From Streptomyces sp. R28 (GTDB lineage: Bacteria > Actinomycetota > Actinomycetes > Streptomycetales > Streptomycetaceae): a stretch of 64,000 bases of DNA. The notes below the pieces were generated by a model, which ran no database searches, had not been told where the DNA came from, and saw only the letters and a program-made list of their open reading frames with translations. The position numbers and the translations under genes were made by a program. The stretch covers positions 3,771,001 to 3,835,000 of the forward strand of contig NZ_CP163439.1 of NCBI RefSeq assembly GCF_041052385.1, written 5' to 3'. Positions 36,806-45,399 of this stretch are shown here, piece by piece (the stretch's first letter is position 1; each line of letters opens with the position of its first letter).

Positions 36806-38152
36806 ATGGCCAATTTCTCGAAGTCGAACGTGCCGCAGTTCTCGGTGGACGTGTACCAGAACGAGTACCTGCCGGAGGGCGGTCGCGAGGTCAACGCGAT
36901 CGTCACGGTGACCTCGACCGGCGGCGGCACGGTCGGAAGCGCGGTCGCGGCGCCCCACCTCTACGCACCGGGGCAGGGCCCGTCCGCGGCCGTGGCGATC
37001 ATGGTCGACTGCTCGGGCTCGATGGACTACCCGCCGACCAAGATGCGCAACGCCCGCGACGCCACGGCCGCCGCGATCGACACCCTGCGCGACGGCGTGC
37101 ACTTCGCGGTGATCGGCGGCACGCACGTGGCCAAGGAGGTCTATCCGGGAGGCGGCCGCCTGGCCGTGGCCGACGCCACCACCCGCGACCAGGCCAAGCA
37201 GGCCCTGCGCAGGCTCAGCGCGGGCGGCGGCACGGCCATCGGCACCTGGCTGCGCCTCGCCGACCACCTGCTGTCCTCGGCCGACGTCGCCATCCGGCAC
37301 GGCATCCTGCTCACCGACGGCCGCAACGAACACGAGTCGCCGGAGGACCTCAAAGCCGCGCTCGACGCCTGCGCCGGAAGCTTCACCTGTGACGCCCGTG
37401 GCGTGGGTACGGACTGGGAAGTGAAAGAAGTCACAGGAATCGCCTCGGCCCTGCTCGGCAGCGCCGACATCGTCGCCGACCCGGCCGGGCTCGCCGCCGA
37501 CTTCACGCAGATGATGGAGACGGCGATGGGCAAGGAGGGCGCGGACGTCGCCCTGCGGGTGTGGACGCCGGTCGGCACGATCATCAAGTTCGTCAAGCAA
37601 GTCGCACCGACGGTCGAGGAGTTGACCGAACGCCGCACCGAAGCCGGCCCGCGCGCCGGGGACTACCCCACCGGCTCCTGGGGTGACGAGTCCCGCGACT
37701 ACCACGTCTGCGTGGAGGTCCCCGCCGCCGACCTCGGCCGGGAGATGCTCGCCGCCCGGGTCTCCCTGGTCGTCCCGCAACCGGACGGCACCGCCCAGAA
37801 CCTGGGCACCCAGGGCCTCGTACGGGCCGTGTGGACCGACGACATGGTCGCCTCGACGTCGATCAACCCACAGGTTGCGCACTACACGGGCCAAGCCGAA
37901 CTGGCACAAGCCATCCAGCAAGGTCTGGATCTGCGCAAAGCGGGGGATATGGATGGAGCAACGGCCAAATTGGGCCGGGCCGTTCAGCTCGCCAGCGCCT
38001 CCGGAAACGCGGATACGGCGAAACTCCTTGCGAAGGTGGTGGACGTGGTCGATGCCGCGGCAGGTACTGTGCGACTGAAGGCGAAGGTCGCGGAGGCTGA
38101 TGAGATGACTCTCGAAACACGGTCGACAAAGACTGTTCGTGTAAAGAAGTGA
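36806..38152 (+). CDS. Von Willebrand factor A domain protein
   Basis: A 448-residue cytosolic protein. The vWA domain (about 60-230) has an intact metal-ion-dependent adhesion site: DCSGS at 68-72 (DxSxS) and LTDGRNEH later. A beta-rich region and a helical C-terminus with TPR-like character (about 350-400) follow. vWA proteins of this type accompany PP2C phosphatases and kinases in TerY-type stress modules. Confidence 0.9.
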   Translation: MANFSKSNVPQFSVDVYQNEYLPEGGREVNAIVTVTSTGGGTVGSAVAAPHLYAPGQGPSAAVAIMVDCSGSMDYPPTKMRNARDATAAAIDTLRDGVHFAVIGGTHVAKEVYPGGGRLAVADATTRDQAKQALRRLSAGGGTAIGTWLRLADHLLSSADVAIRHGILLTDGRNEHESPEDLKAALDACAGSFTCDARGVGTDWEVKEVTGIASALLGSADIVADPAGLAADFTQMMETAMGKEGADVALRVWTPVGTIIKFVKQVAPTVEELTERRTEAGPRAGDYPTGSWGDESRDYHVCVEVPAADLGREMLAARVSLVVPQPDGTAQNLGTQGLVRAVWTDDMVASTSINPQVAHYTGQAELAQAIQQGLDLRKAGDMDGATAKLGRAVQLASASGNADTAKLLAKVVDVVDAAAGTVRLKAKVAEADEMTLETRSTKTVRVKK

Positions 38153-38255
38153 CCTAGCAGCACCCTGAAAGTTCCTGGAACGCAAGCGAGCCTGACCCCC
38201 TGGGGTTGGAAAAAACCCGGTCGAACGACCGGAAAGGAAAGGGGGAAGCGCCGAC

Positions 38256-39905
38256 ATGCCGACCTGCCCGAACGGACACCAGTCGGGTTCCGACGACTGG
38301 TGCGAGGTCTGCGGTCACCGCATGGCCGGTGCCGTACCTCCACCTCCTCCCCCGCCGCCCCCGCCCGGCGGTGGCTACGGCTTCCCGCCTCCCGGCGGCC
38401 CCGGTGGGCCCGGTGGCCCCCCTGGCGGCCCCGGCGGTCCGTTCGGTGGCCCGAACACCGGTCAGCCGGGCGGCCCGCCGCCCATGTCCGCTCCGGAGCC
38501 GGAGCTCTGCCCGCAGTGCCGTACGCCGCGTGAGGGCGGTGCGCCGTTCTGCGAGGAGTGCCGGTGGAACTTCCTGACCAACACGGCGACGTCGTACACC
38601 CCCGCCGCCCCGCGCACCCAGGCGCCCGGCGGCCCGCCCCTGCCCTCCCACTTCCAGCAGCAGTCGGCGCCACCGCCGTCGTTCGGCGGCGGTGACTCGT
38701 ACGAGTACCAGGGTTCTCGCCCGTCCCAGGTGAACCGCCCGGCGGAACCGATCCCGCCGTTCGGCGCGGAGCCCGCGGGGCAGGGCGGCCCTGGCGGTCC
38801 CGGTGGGCCCGGCGGTCCTGGCGGCATGGGTCCCGGTGGACCCGGTCCCGGGCCTGGCGCCCCGGGCGGTTTCGGCGCGGGTCCCGGCGGCCCGGGCTAT
38901 CCCAACCCTGGTGGGCCCGGTAGCCAGGGTGGACCCGGCGGGCCCGGCGGCTTCGGCGCAGGCCCTGGCGGTCCGGGCCAGCCCAGTCCCGGCGGACCCG
39001 GTGCCCCTGGCGGCCCCGGCGGCTTCGGCCCGGGCCCCGGCGGTCCCGGCAACCCCAACAACCCTGGCGGACCGGGTGGCCCTGGCGGCCCCGGTGGTCC
39101 CGGTGGTCCGGGAGGCAACGCCCCCTCCCCCTTCGGCGACCCGTCGCGGCAGGTTCCGCCGCCGCCCGGCCCCACTCCGCCCGGCGGTCCGGGCGCGACC
39201 AGTGGTGCTCCGCAGGCGTTCCAGCAGGCCGGCCCCGGCAGCCCGCCGGCGCCGCCCGGATTCCCGCAGGAGACCCACCGTCCCCCGCAGCAGGGCGGCC
39301 CGTCCTTCGGCGGCGGTGACGACTGGGTGATCTCGCCCCCGTCGTCGGGCCCCGGCGCTCCCGGTGGCCCCGGCCCCGGCCCCGCTCAGGGCGGGTACGG
39401 CTACCCGCAGCCCGGCCCCGCTCAGGGTGGGTACGGCTACCCGCAGCCCGGCTCGACGCAGGCCCCGCCGCCCCCCGGTCCGGGCTACCCGCAGCAGCCG
39501 ACAACCTGGTCTGCGACCATCGGGCCGGACCGCGAGTACTTCATGGCGATGATGCAGCGCTCCGGCCCCGAGGCCGCGGGCCTGAACCTGCCCGCGTACT
39601 CGCCCGAGCAGCAGCGCGCCCTCACCGGCAACCAGGTCACCATCGGCCGCCGCCGCCACTCCACCGGCGACACCCCCGACATCGACCTGTCGGTGCCGCC
39701 GGAGGACCCAGGCGTCTCGCACCAGCACGCGGTCCTGGTCCAGCAGCCGGACGGCACCTGGGCGGTCGTCGACCAGAACTCGACGAACGGCACGACGGTG
39801 AACGGTTCCGAGGAGCCGATCCAGCCCTTCGTGCCGGTACCGCTGCAGGACGGCGACCGGGTGCACGTGGGCGCGTGGACGACGATCACGGTCCGGCGCG
39901 GCTAG
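38256..39905 (+). CDS. FHA-domain protein with zinc ribbons and collagen-like linker
   Basis: A 549-residue protein ending the operon. Two zinc ribbons are at the N-terminus ([35 protein letters not shown]). Residues about 170-420 are a low-complexity Gly-Pro-Gly repeat (GGPGGPGG with variations), long enough to behave as a flexible or phase-separating linker. The C-terminal 90 residues are an FHA domain ([26 protein letters not shown]) that binds phosphothreonine. It is a likely reader of the kinase encoded in the same operon, in a role like GarA. Confidence 0.9.
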   Translation: MPTCPNGHQSGSDDWCEVCGHRMAGAVPPPPPPPPPPGGGYGFPPPGGPGGPGGPPGGPGGPFGGPNTGQPGGPPPMSAPEPELCPQCRTPREGGAPFCEECRWNFLTNTATSYTPAAPRTQAPGGPPLPSHFQQQSAPPPSFGGGDSYEYQGSRPSQVNRPAEPIPPFGAEPAGQGGPGGPGGPGGPGGMGPGGPGPGPGAPGGFGAGPGGPGYPNPGGPGSQGGPGGPGGFGAGPGGPGQPSPGGPGAPGGPGGFGPGPGGPGNPNNPGGPGGPGGPGGPGGPGGNAPSPFGDPSRQVPPPPGPTPPGGPGATSGAPQAFQQAGPGSPPAPPGFPQETHRPPQQGGPSFGGGDDWVISPPSSGPGAPGGPGPGPAQGGYGYPQPGPAQGGYGYPQPGSTQAPPPPGPGYPQQPTTWSATIGPDREYFMAMMQRSGPEAAGLNLPAYSPEQQRALTGNQVTIGRRRHSTGDTPDIDLSVPPEDPGVSHQHAVLVQQPDGTWAVVDQNSTNGTTVNGSEEPIQPFVPVPLQDGDRVHVGAWTTITVRRG

Positions 39906-39916
39906 GTCTCTCGATA

Positions 39917-39970
39917 CCGGGAGGGGGCGGTCGTACGGCGAGAAGGTGCCGTACGACCGCCCCCTCCCGG
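39917..39970. terminator. Perfect 23-bp hairpin terminator
   Basis: Arms 39917-39939 and 39948-39970 are exact reverse complements around GAGAAGGT. It lies between the convergent FHA-protein and methyltransferase genes and starts 12 bases after the FHA stop. Confidence 0.9.
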
Positions 39971-39974
39971 CGTT

Positions 39975-40970
39975 TCAGCCGGGCAGCGCCCAGGCGTACG
40001 GCCCCTCGGGGTCGTCCAGCCACGCCCACTCGTGCTCGCCGCGCACGGTGATCCCGTACCGCTCCCGCTGCGGCTGCCCCTCGCGCTCCCACAGCGTGTA
40101 GGCCTCCTGCGGATCGAGGCTGCCGCGGGTCAGGGCCAGCAGGAAGCGGAACAGTTCGTCGTCGCGGGCCCGGCGCGGCAGTCCGCCCAGTTGCGCGCGC
40201 TCCGGCTCGGACCGGGTCCCGCCGCGCAGCGGCACGAAGTAGGCGGGCGTATGCAGGAAGCGCCCCTCGGCGTGCTCGGCGTCACGTACGGCGAGGGCGA
40301 TCAGACCGGTGGCGAGCGGTGTCAGTATGCGGGCGCCGGGGCGGCACTGGGCGAGCCAGGCGCGGGGGATCGACCGCAGGGTGCAGGTCGCGATGATCCG
40401 GTCGAAGGGGGCGCGTTCGGGCACGCCGCGTGCACCGTCGCCGGTGACGACGACGGGGTGGTGGCTGGCGGCGGCCAGGTGCTGCCGGGCCGACTCGGTG
40501 ATGTCCGGCTCCAGGTCGACGGTGGTGACGAGGTCGTCGTCGCCGAGCCGGTGGGCGAGGAGGGCGGCGTTGTAGCCCGTGCCCGCGCCGATCTCCAGGA
40601 CTCTGTTGCCGTCCTTCACCTCCAGCGCGACCAGCATCATCGCCATCAGGGACGGCTGGCTGCTGGAGGAGAGCAGTTCGCCGTCGCGCAGCCGGGTGGC
40701 CAGCGGGGTGTCCAGGTACGCGCCGCGCATCCAGCGCTCGCGCGCGGCCGGGTCGGGACTCTGACCCCAGCGGCGCTCGTAGCCGCCGGCGACGCCCACG
40801 TAGTAGTACGGCACGAACAGATGCCGCGGAACGGCGGCGAAGGCCTCCCGCCACACCGGGTCCTCGGCCCATGCCCCGCTCGCGTCGATCTCGCCGACCA
40901 GTGCGGCCCGCGCCGCGGCGGTGACGTCGGCGAGCTCCTCGGCGTCCCTGCCGAGATCCTGAGCGCTCAT
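39975..40970 (-). CDS. PCMT-like SAM-dependent methyltransferase
   Basis: A 331-residue cytosolic protein. The SAM-binding core is VLEIGAGTGYNAALLAHR and VTTVDLEPDI, and VVVTGDGARG and FDRIIATCTL follow, which is the protein-L-isoaspartate O-methyltransferase (Pcm) pattern. About 85 residues precede the fold and 100 follow it, so it is longer than Pcm. Streptomyces carry many such paralogues, some linked to lanthipeptides; no lanthipeptide genes are seen here. ATG 40970 was chosen; the frame further upstream belongs to the shadow of the globin gene. Confidence 0.85.
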   Translation of the reverse strand: MSAQDLGRDAEELADVTAAARAALVGEIDASGAWAEDPVWREAFAAVPRHLFVPYYYVGVAGGYERRWGQSPDPAARERWMRGAYLDTPLATRLRDGELLSSSSQPSLMAMMLVALEVKDGNRVLEIGAGTGYNAALLAHRLGDDDLVTTVDLEPDITESARQHLAAASHHPVVVTGDGARGVPERAPFDRIIATCTLRSIPRAWLAQCRPGARILTPLATGLIALAVRDAEHAEGRFLHTPAYFVPLRGGTRSEPERAQLGGLPRRARDDELFRFLLALTRGSLDPQEAYTLWEREGQPQRERYGITVRGEHEWAWLDDPEGPYAWALPG

Positions 40971-41195
40971 ACGTCCACTGTGCTGCGGCGGGCGGCACGA
41001 GGCGAGTGCCTCGGCCGGAATCAGTGGCTCAGTGCGGCTGGTCCTAGGGCTTGAGTCCTGGTCCGCCCGGTCTGAGACCATGGGTGACGTACCGCCTTTC
41101 CCGGGGGACGTACCCCATTGCCGCTGTGCGGCGGGCCGGACCCCCGGCAGAACAGACTCGGACGGATCGGAACGACACATGCGAGGCAGCCCACA

Positions 41196-41600
41196 GTGAC
41201 CGAGATCCGGCGCGGCACGCTTCAGGAGCAGACCTTCTACGAGCAGGTCGGCGGGGAGGAGACCTTCCGTCGGCTCGTCCACCGTTTCTACGAGGGCGTC
41301 GCCGAGGACCCGCTTCTGCGGCCCATGTACCCCGAGGAGGACCTGGGTCCGGCCGAGGAGCGCCTCACCTTCTTCCTGATCCAGTACTGGGGCGGCCCGA
41401 CGACGTACAGCGAGAACCGCGGCCACCCCCGGCTGCGGATGCGCCATGCCCCCTTCGCCGTCGACCGCGCGGCCCACGACGCCTGGCTCAAGCACATGCG
41501 GGTCGCCGTCGACGAGCTCGGCCTCTCCGAGGAGCACGAGCGGACGCTGTGGAACTACCTGACGTATGCGGCGGCGTCGATGGTGAACACCGCGGGCTGA
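41196..41600 (+). CDS. Truncated haemoglobin (group II)
   Basis: A 134-residue haem protein of the GlbO/TrHb2 type, with roles in oxygen and nitrosative stress. TFYEQVGGEETFRRLVHRFYEGV carries the B10 Tyr; the proximal F8 His is in RMRHAPF; the G8 Trp typical of group II is in DAWLKHM. The start GTG at 41196 follows GAGG by about 9 bases. It is divergent from the methyltransferase gene. Confidence 0.93.
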   Translation: MTEIRRGTLQEQTFYEQVGGEETFRRLVHRFYEGVAEDPLLRPMYPEEDLGPAEERLTFFLIQYWGGPTTYSENRGHPRLRMRHAPFAVDRAAHDAWLKHMRVAVDELGLSEEHERTLWNYLTYAAASMVNTAG

Positions 41601-41727
41601 ACCTGCCGCCCGCGGTCCCACCCCCGGCCCGGCCCCCGCCCTCACGCCCGCCTTCTTGGCGTAGCCGACGGAAAAGACGTACGGGTATTGACGCGCCTCC
41701 ACCCCGGTGCCAAGGTTACGCACATCG

Positions 41728-41758
41728 AGACATCAGATGTCTGACGTCAGATATCTGA
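41728..41758. promoter_or_regulatory. Nested palindromes, probable GntR operator
   Basis: Three overlapping perfect palindromes lie here: AGACATCAGATGTCT (41728-41742), TCTGACGTCAGA (41740-41751) and TCAGATATCTGA (41747-41758). They end 84 bases ahead of the GntR gene. FadR-subfamily GntR proteins bind such sites; the overlap suggests stacked dimers or competing positions. Confidence 0.65.
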
Positions 41759-41842
41759 GATCACTGTCGAGGCCGCCACACTCACCCCGTACGGTGGCTC
41801 CGGCACCCGCCGTATCCTCATCCGCCCGCCGGAGGCCCGAAG

Positions 41843-42538
41843 ATGTCGCTCTCCGAAGAACTCGCCGAACGCCTGCTCAGCGAGATCATCGACGGCGTCT
41901 ACCCGCCCGACGCCGCCCTCCCCCCGGAGGGCGAGCTCGCCGAGCAGTCCGCCGTGAGCCGACTGACGGTGCGCGAGGCGGTCAAGCAGCTACGGGCACA
42001 GAACGTCGTCCGGGTGGTCCGCGGCCGCGGTACCTACGTGAACCCGCCGGACCGCTGGACGGCACTGGAGCCGGTGGTGCGCGCCGCGTCCCGCTCCTCT
42101 CAGAACTCGCTCTCCGAGCGGCTCATCGAGGCCCGGCGCCTCATCGAGAACGGTGCGACGGAACTGGCCGCACTGCGCCGCGACGAAACCGACCTCGCGG
42201 AGCTGCGGGAACACCTCGCCGCGATGCGGGAGGCCGCGGACGAGGCCGACACCGAGAAGTTCGTGCAGGCCGACATCGACTTCCACGCCACGGTGATGCG
42301 GGCGACGGGCAACCTCTTCGTCCCCCTCCTCTTCGAACCCTTCGGCCCCCTCCTGGCCAAGGGCCGCCGCGAGACCTCCGCGATCCCCCAGATCCGCGTC
42401 AACGCCATCGCCCACCACGAGGCGGTCCTGGCTGCCCTGGAATCCGGCGACCCGGACCAGGCCCGCGAGGCGATGAACGCCCATATGAATCAGACGGCCG
42501 ACGACTACCGGACGCACGTAGCGAAGCCGGCCGAGTAG
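41843..42538 (+). CDS. GntR-family regulator, FadR subfamily
   Basis: A 231-residue regulator: winged HTH (PPEGELAEQSAVSRLTVREAVKQLRAQNVVRVVRGRGTYV) and a helical FCD ligand domain with the metal-binding His pattern (DIDFHATVMRATGN and NAIAHHEAVLAALESGD). It should control the sugar-acid genes that follow and probably itself. Its 3' end (CCGGCCGAGTAGCAGC, 42527-42542) is repeated once just after the stop (42547-42562). The 200-base gap to the next gene is otherwise pyrimidine-rich with no recognised feature. Confidence 0.92.
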   Translation: MSLSEELAERLLSEIIDGVYPPDAALPPEGELAEQSAVSRLTVREAVKQLRAQNVVRVVRGRGTYVNPPDRWTALEPVVRAASRSSQNSLSERLIEARRLIENGATELAALRRDETDLAELREHLAAMREAADEADTEKFVQADIDFHATVMRATGNLFVPLLFEPFGPLLAKGRRETSAIPQIRVNAIAHHEAVLAALESGDPDQAREAMNAHMNQTADDYRTHVAKPAE

Positions 42539-42738
42539 CAGCAAACCCGGCCGAGTAGCAGCGAAGTCTGCTGAGCAACAAGGCGCATCGGGCGGCGGCA
42601 GCCCGGTAGTCGGCGTAGCCGCGCCCACTCGGCGCGCTCTTCGCCCCCTTCATCCCCTTCACCACCTTCCTCGTTTTCCCTCTTCCCCCCAACCTCGCCC
42701 CTCCCCTCCCCTCACGCACCCTCATCCCAGGAACCGCC

Positions 42739-44181
42739 ATGCCCCTACCCCGCCATGCCCTCCCGGAGCCCGAAGTGCTCCGCAATGTCCCGACCGTGAG
42801 GAATGTCAGCCCCTCCGAGGTCGCCGCCCGCCTGCGAACGGCCCCCCGCCTGGCCGTCCTCGACGACGACCCCACCGGCACCCAGACCGTCAAGGACACC
42901 CCGGTCCTCACCACCTGGACCGTCGAAGACCTCCGCTGGGCCCTCCGCCAGAACAGCCCCGTCTTCTTCGTCCTCACCAACACCCGCAGCCTCTCCCCCC
43001 AGGACGCCGCCGCCCGCAACCGCGAGGTGGCCCGCGCCCTGCACGAGGCCTCCCGGGCCGAGGGGACCCCGTACGTCATCGCCTCCCGCGGCGACTCCAC
43101 CCTGCGCGGCCACTTCCCCCTCGAAACCGACGTCCTCACCGAGGAGTTGACGGCAGCGGGCGCCGCCCCCGACGGCGTCGTCCTTGTCCCCGCCTACATC
43201 GAGGCCGGACGCCTGACCGTCGACTCGACCCACTGGATGCGCACACCGCAGGGCCTGCTCCCCGTCGGCGAGAGCGAGTTCGCGAGGGACGCCACCTTCG
43301 GCTACACCTCCTCCGCCCTCCCAGACTGGGTCGAGGAGAAGACCAAGGGCCGCACCCCCGCCGACAGGGTCCTCCGCATCACGCTCACCGACCTGCGCAC
43401 CGGCGGCCCCGCCCATGTCGCCGCCCGCCTGGCCACCCTCCGCGACGGGGCCACGGCCGTCGTGGACGCGGTCTGCGACGACGACCTCCGTGTGCTGGCG
43501 CTCGCCCTGGCCGAGGCCGAGGAGAACGGCACCCGTCTCCTCTACCGGGTCGGCCCTTCCTTCGTCCGTGCCCGTGCGGGCCAGGCCGCCCATCCCCCGC
43601 TCACCGCCGCCGAACTGCGCCCCCTGCGCGCCCCCGAGGCCCCGCACGGCCTGATCGTCGTCGGCTCGCACGTCTCGCTCACCACCCGCCAGCTGAACCA
43701 CCTCCGCGACTCCACCGGTGACCTGGCCGAACACGAACTCGACGTCGCCCGGCTCCTCGACCCCGCGGCCCGGGACAGGCACATCCACGAGATCGCCGAC
43801 AAGGCGTCGGCCACCCTCGCGACGGCCGACACCGTCATCCGAACCACCCGCACGGTCGTCACGGCCACCGACCCGGACGAGAGCCTGGCCATCTCCCGCA
43901 GCGTCTCCGCGGCCCTCGTCGAGACGGTCCGTCTGATCACGGCGGCCCGTCGCCCCGCGTTCGTCGTCGCGAAGGGCGGCATCACCTCCAGCGACACGGC
44001 GACCCACGGCCTGGAGATCCGTCGGGCCTGGGCCCGCGGCACCCTCCTCCCCGGCATCGTCTCCCTCTGGCAGCCCGTCGACGGCCCCGCAGCCGGGGTC
44101 CCCTACATCGTGTTCGCCGGCAACGTCGGCGGCGACGAGGCCCTGGCCGACGCCCTGGCCCTGCTGAGGAGCGCCGCCTGA
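42739..44181 (+). CDS. Four-carbon acid sugar kinase family protein
   Basis: A 480-residue cytosolic kinase of the OtnK/DUF1537 family, which phosphorylates 3-oxotetronates from threonate/erythronate-type acids. The N-terminal substrate domain has LAVLDDDPTGTQTVKDTPVLT and VIASRGDSTLRGHFPLE. The C-terminal nucleotide domain has VVAKGGITSSDTATHGLEI and FAGNVGGDEAL. Length matches the family. No OtnC decarboxylase or OtnI isomerase gene is next to it. Confidence 0.88.
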   Translation: MPLPRHALPEPEVLRNVPTVRNVSPSEVAARLRTAPRLAVLDDDPTGTQTVKDTPVLTTWTVEDLRWALRQNSPVFFVLTNTRSLSPQDAAARNREVARALHEASRAEGTPYVIASRGDSTLRGHFPLETDVLTEELTAAGAAPDGVVLVPAYIEAGRLTVDSTHWMRTPQGLLPVGESEFARDATFGYTSSALPDWVEEKTKGRTPADRVLRITLTDLRTGGPAHVAARLATLRDGATAVVDAVCDDDLRVLALALAEAEENGTRLLYRVGPSFVRARAGQAAHPPLTAAELRPLRAPEAPHGLIVVGSHVSLTTRQLNHLRDSTGDLAEHELDVARLLDPAARDRHIHEIADKASATLATADTVIRTTRTVVTATDPDESLAISRSVSAALVETVRLITAARRPAFVVAKGGITSSDTATHGLEIRRAWARGTLLPGIVSLWQPVDGPAAGVPYIVFAGNVGGDEALADALALLRSAA

Positions 44182-44324
44182 TGCGCCTCCCCGGCCCTGC
44201 GGCCTGAGGCCTGAAGGCCCTGACCACGGCATACGAAACCGGCCGCGCTCTCTTCCCGGCCTCGTCGCGCACAACCTGGAGACCGTCCAGGGCACAGTCG
44301 CGGCGGCAGAGCAGTCGCATCGGT

Positions 44325-44394
44325 CCTCCGGCATCCGTTCTCCGGCATCCGTTCTCCGGCGACCGTTCTCCGGCGACCGTTCTCCGACGTCCGG
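44325..44394. repeat. Five tandem 14-base repeats
   Basis: The unit TCTCCGGCATCCGT / TCTCCGGCGACCGT recurs with a strict 14-base period at 44325, 44339, 44353, 44367 and 44381, the first and last copies diverged. It sits in the 290-base gap between the kinase and dehydrogenase genes. No other feature was seen in the gap. Confidence 0.75.
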
Positions 44395-44472
44395 CCTCCC
44401 CACCGGAAACAGCTCCCCCTTCTCCCCTCCCCCTCCCCCCCAACCGCCCGCTCCCCAGAAAGGCCCCACCCC

Positions 44473-45399
44473 ATGCACCCCCGTCCCCGCACCGCAGTGA
44501 TCGGCCTGGGCGCCATGGGCCTCCCCATGGCCACCCGCCTGGCCACCCACCTCCCGGTCACGGCCTTCGACGTGGCCGAGGACCGCCTCGCGCGGCTCAC
44601 CGCCGCCGGTGGCACCGCCGCCTCCACCCCGGCCGACGCCGCCCGCGACGCCGACGTCCTCCTGCTCGCCGTACGCGATCAGGCGCAGGTGGACGCCGCT
44701 CTCTTCAGCGAGGGCGGCGCCGCCGACACCCTCCGCCCCGGCAGCACGGTCGTCCTCACCAGCACCGTCGGCCCGGACGCGGCCCGCGCCACGGCCGCCC
44801 GCCTCGCGGAGCAGGGCGTCCGCACTGTCGACGCCCCCGTCAGCGGCGGCCCCGTCCGGGCCGGCAACGGCGACCTGCTGATCGTCGTGGGCGCGGACGA
44901 CAAGGCGCTCGACCTGGCCCGGCCGGTACTGGACCTGCTGGCCTCCACTCTCACGGTCGTAGGAGACAACCCCGGCGACGGCCAGTCCCTCAAGGCGATC
45001 AACCAGCTCCTCGCCGGCGTCCACATCGCCGCCGCGGCGGAAGCCGTAGCGCTGGCCCGGGGCCTCGGCCTCGACCCGCGGACGGTCGTGGACAGCCTGC
45101 GCCACGGGGCCGCGGGGTCCTTCATGTTCGGCGACCGCGGCCCGCGCATGGTCGAGACGTACGAGAGCGACGTCGCCCCCGAGGTGAAGTCCCGCCTGGA
45201 CATCTTCGTGAAGGACATGGGCATCGTCACCGGCATCGCGAAGGACGCCCACGTCCCCGTCCTCCTCGCCTCCGCCGCCCAGCAGCTCTACCTCCTCGGC
45301 GAGGCCGCCGGCCTGGCCGAGGAGGACGACTCCTCGGTCGTCACCGTCCTGTCCCCGAAGTCCGCTCCCGTCAACTCCTCGGAGGCAGGCACCCGATGA
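44473..45399 (+). CDS. NAD(P)-dependent beta-hydroxyacid dehydrogenase
   Basis: A 308-residue enzyme of the 3-hydroxyisobutyrate dehydrogenase family (LtnD/GarR/GlxR relatives). The Rossmann motif is VIGLGAMGLPMA at the N-terminus. DAPVSGGPVRAGNGDL holds the substrate loop and SLKAINQLLAG the catalytic Lys. Next to a four-carbon sugar acid kinase and a GntP permease it is probably an L-threonate or related acid 2-dehydrogenase. The stop overlaps the GntP gene. Confidence 0.9.
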   Translation: MHPRPRTAVIGLGAMGLPMATRLATHLPVTAFDVAEDRLARLTAAGGTAASTPADAARDADVLLLAVRDQAQVDAALFSEGGAADTLRPGSTVVLTSTVGPDAARATAARLAEQGVRTVDAPVSGGPVRAGNGDLLIVVGADDKALDLARPVLDLLASTLTVVGDNPGDGQSLKAINQLLAGVHIAAAAEAVALARGLGLDPRTVVDSLRHGAAGSFMFGDRGPRMVETYESDVAPEVKSRLDIFVKDMGIVTGIAKDAHVPVLLASAAQQLYLLGEAAGLAEEDDSSVVTVLSPKSAPVNSSEAGTR

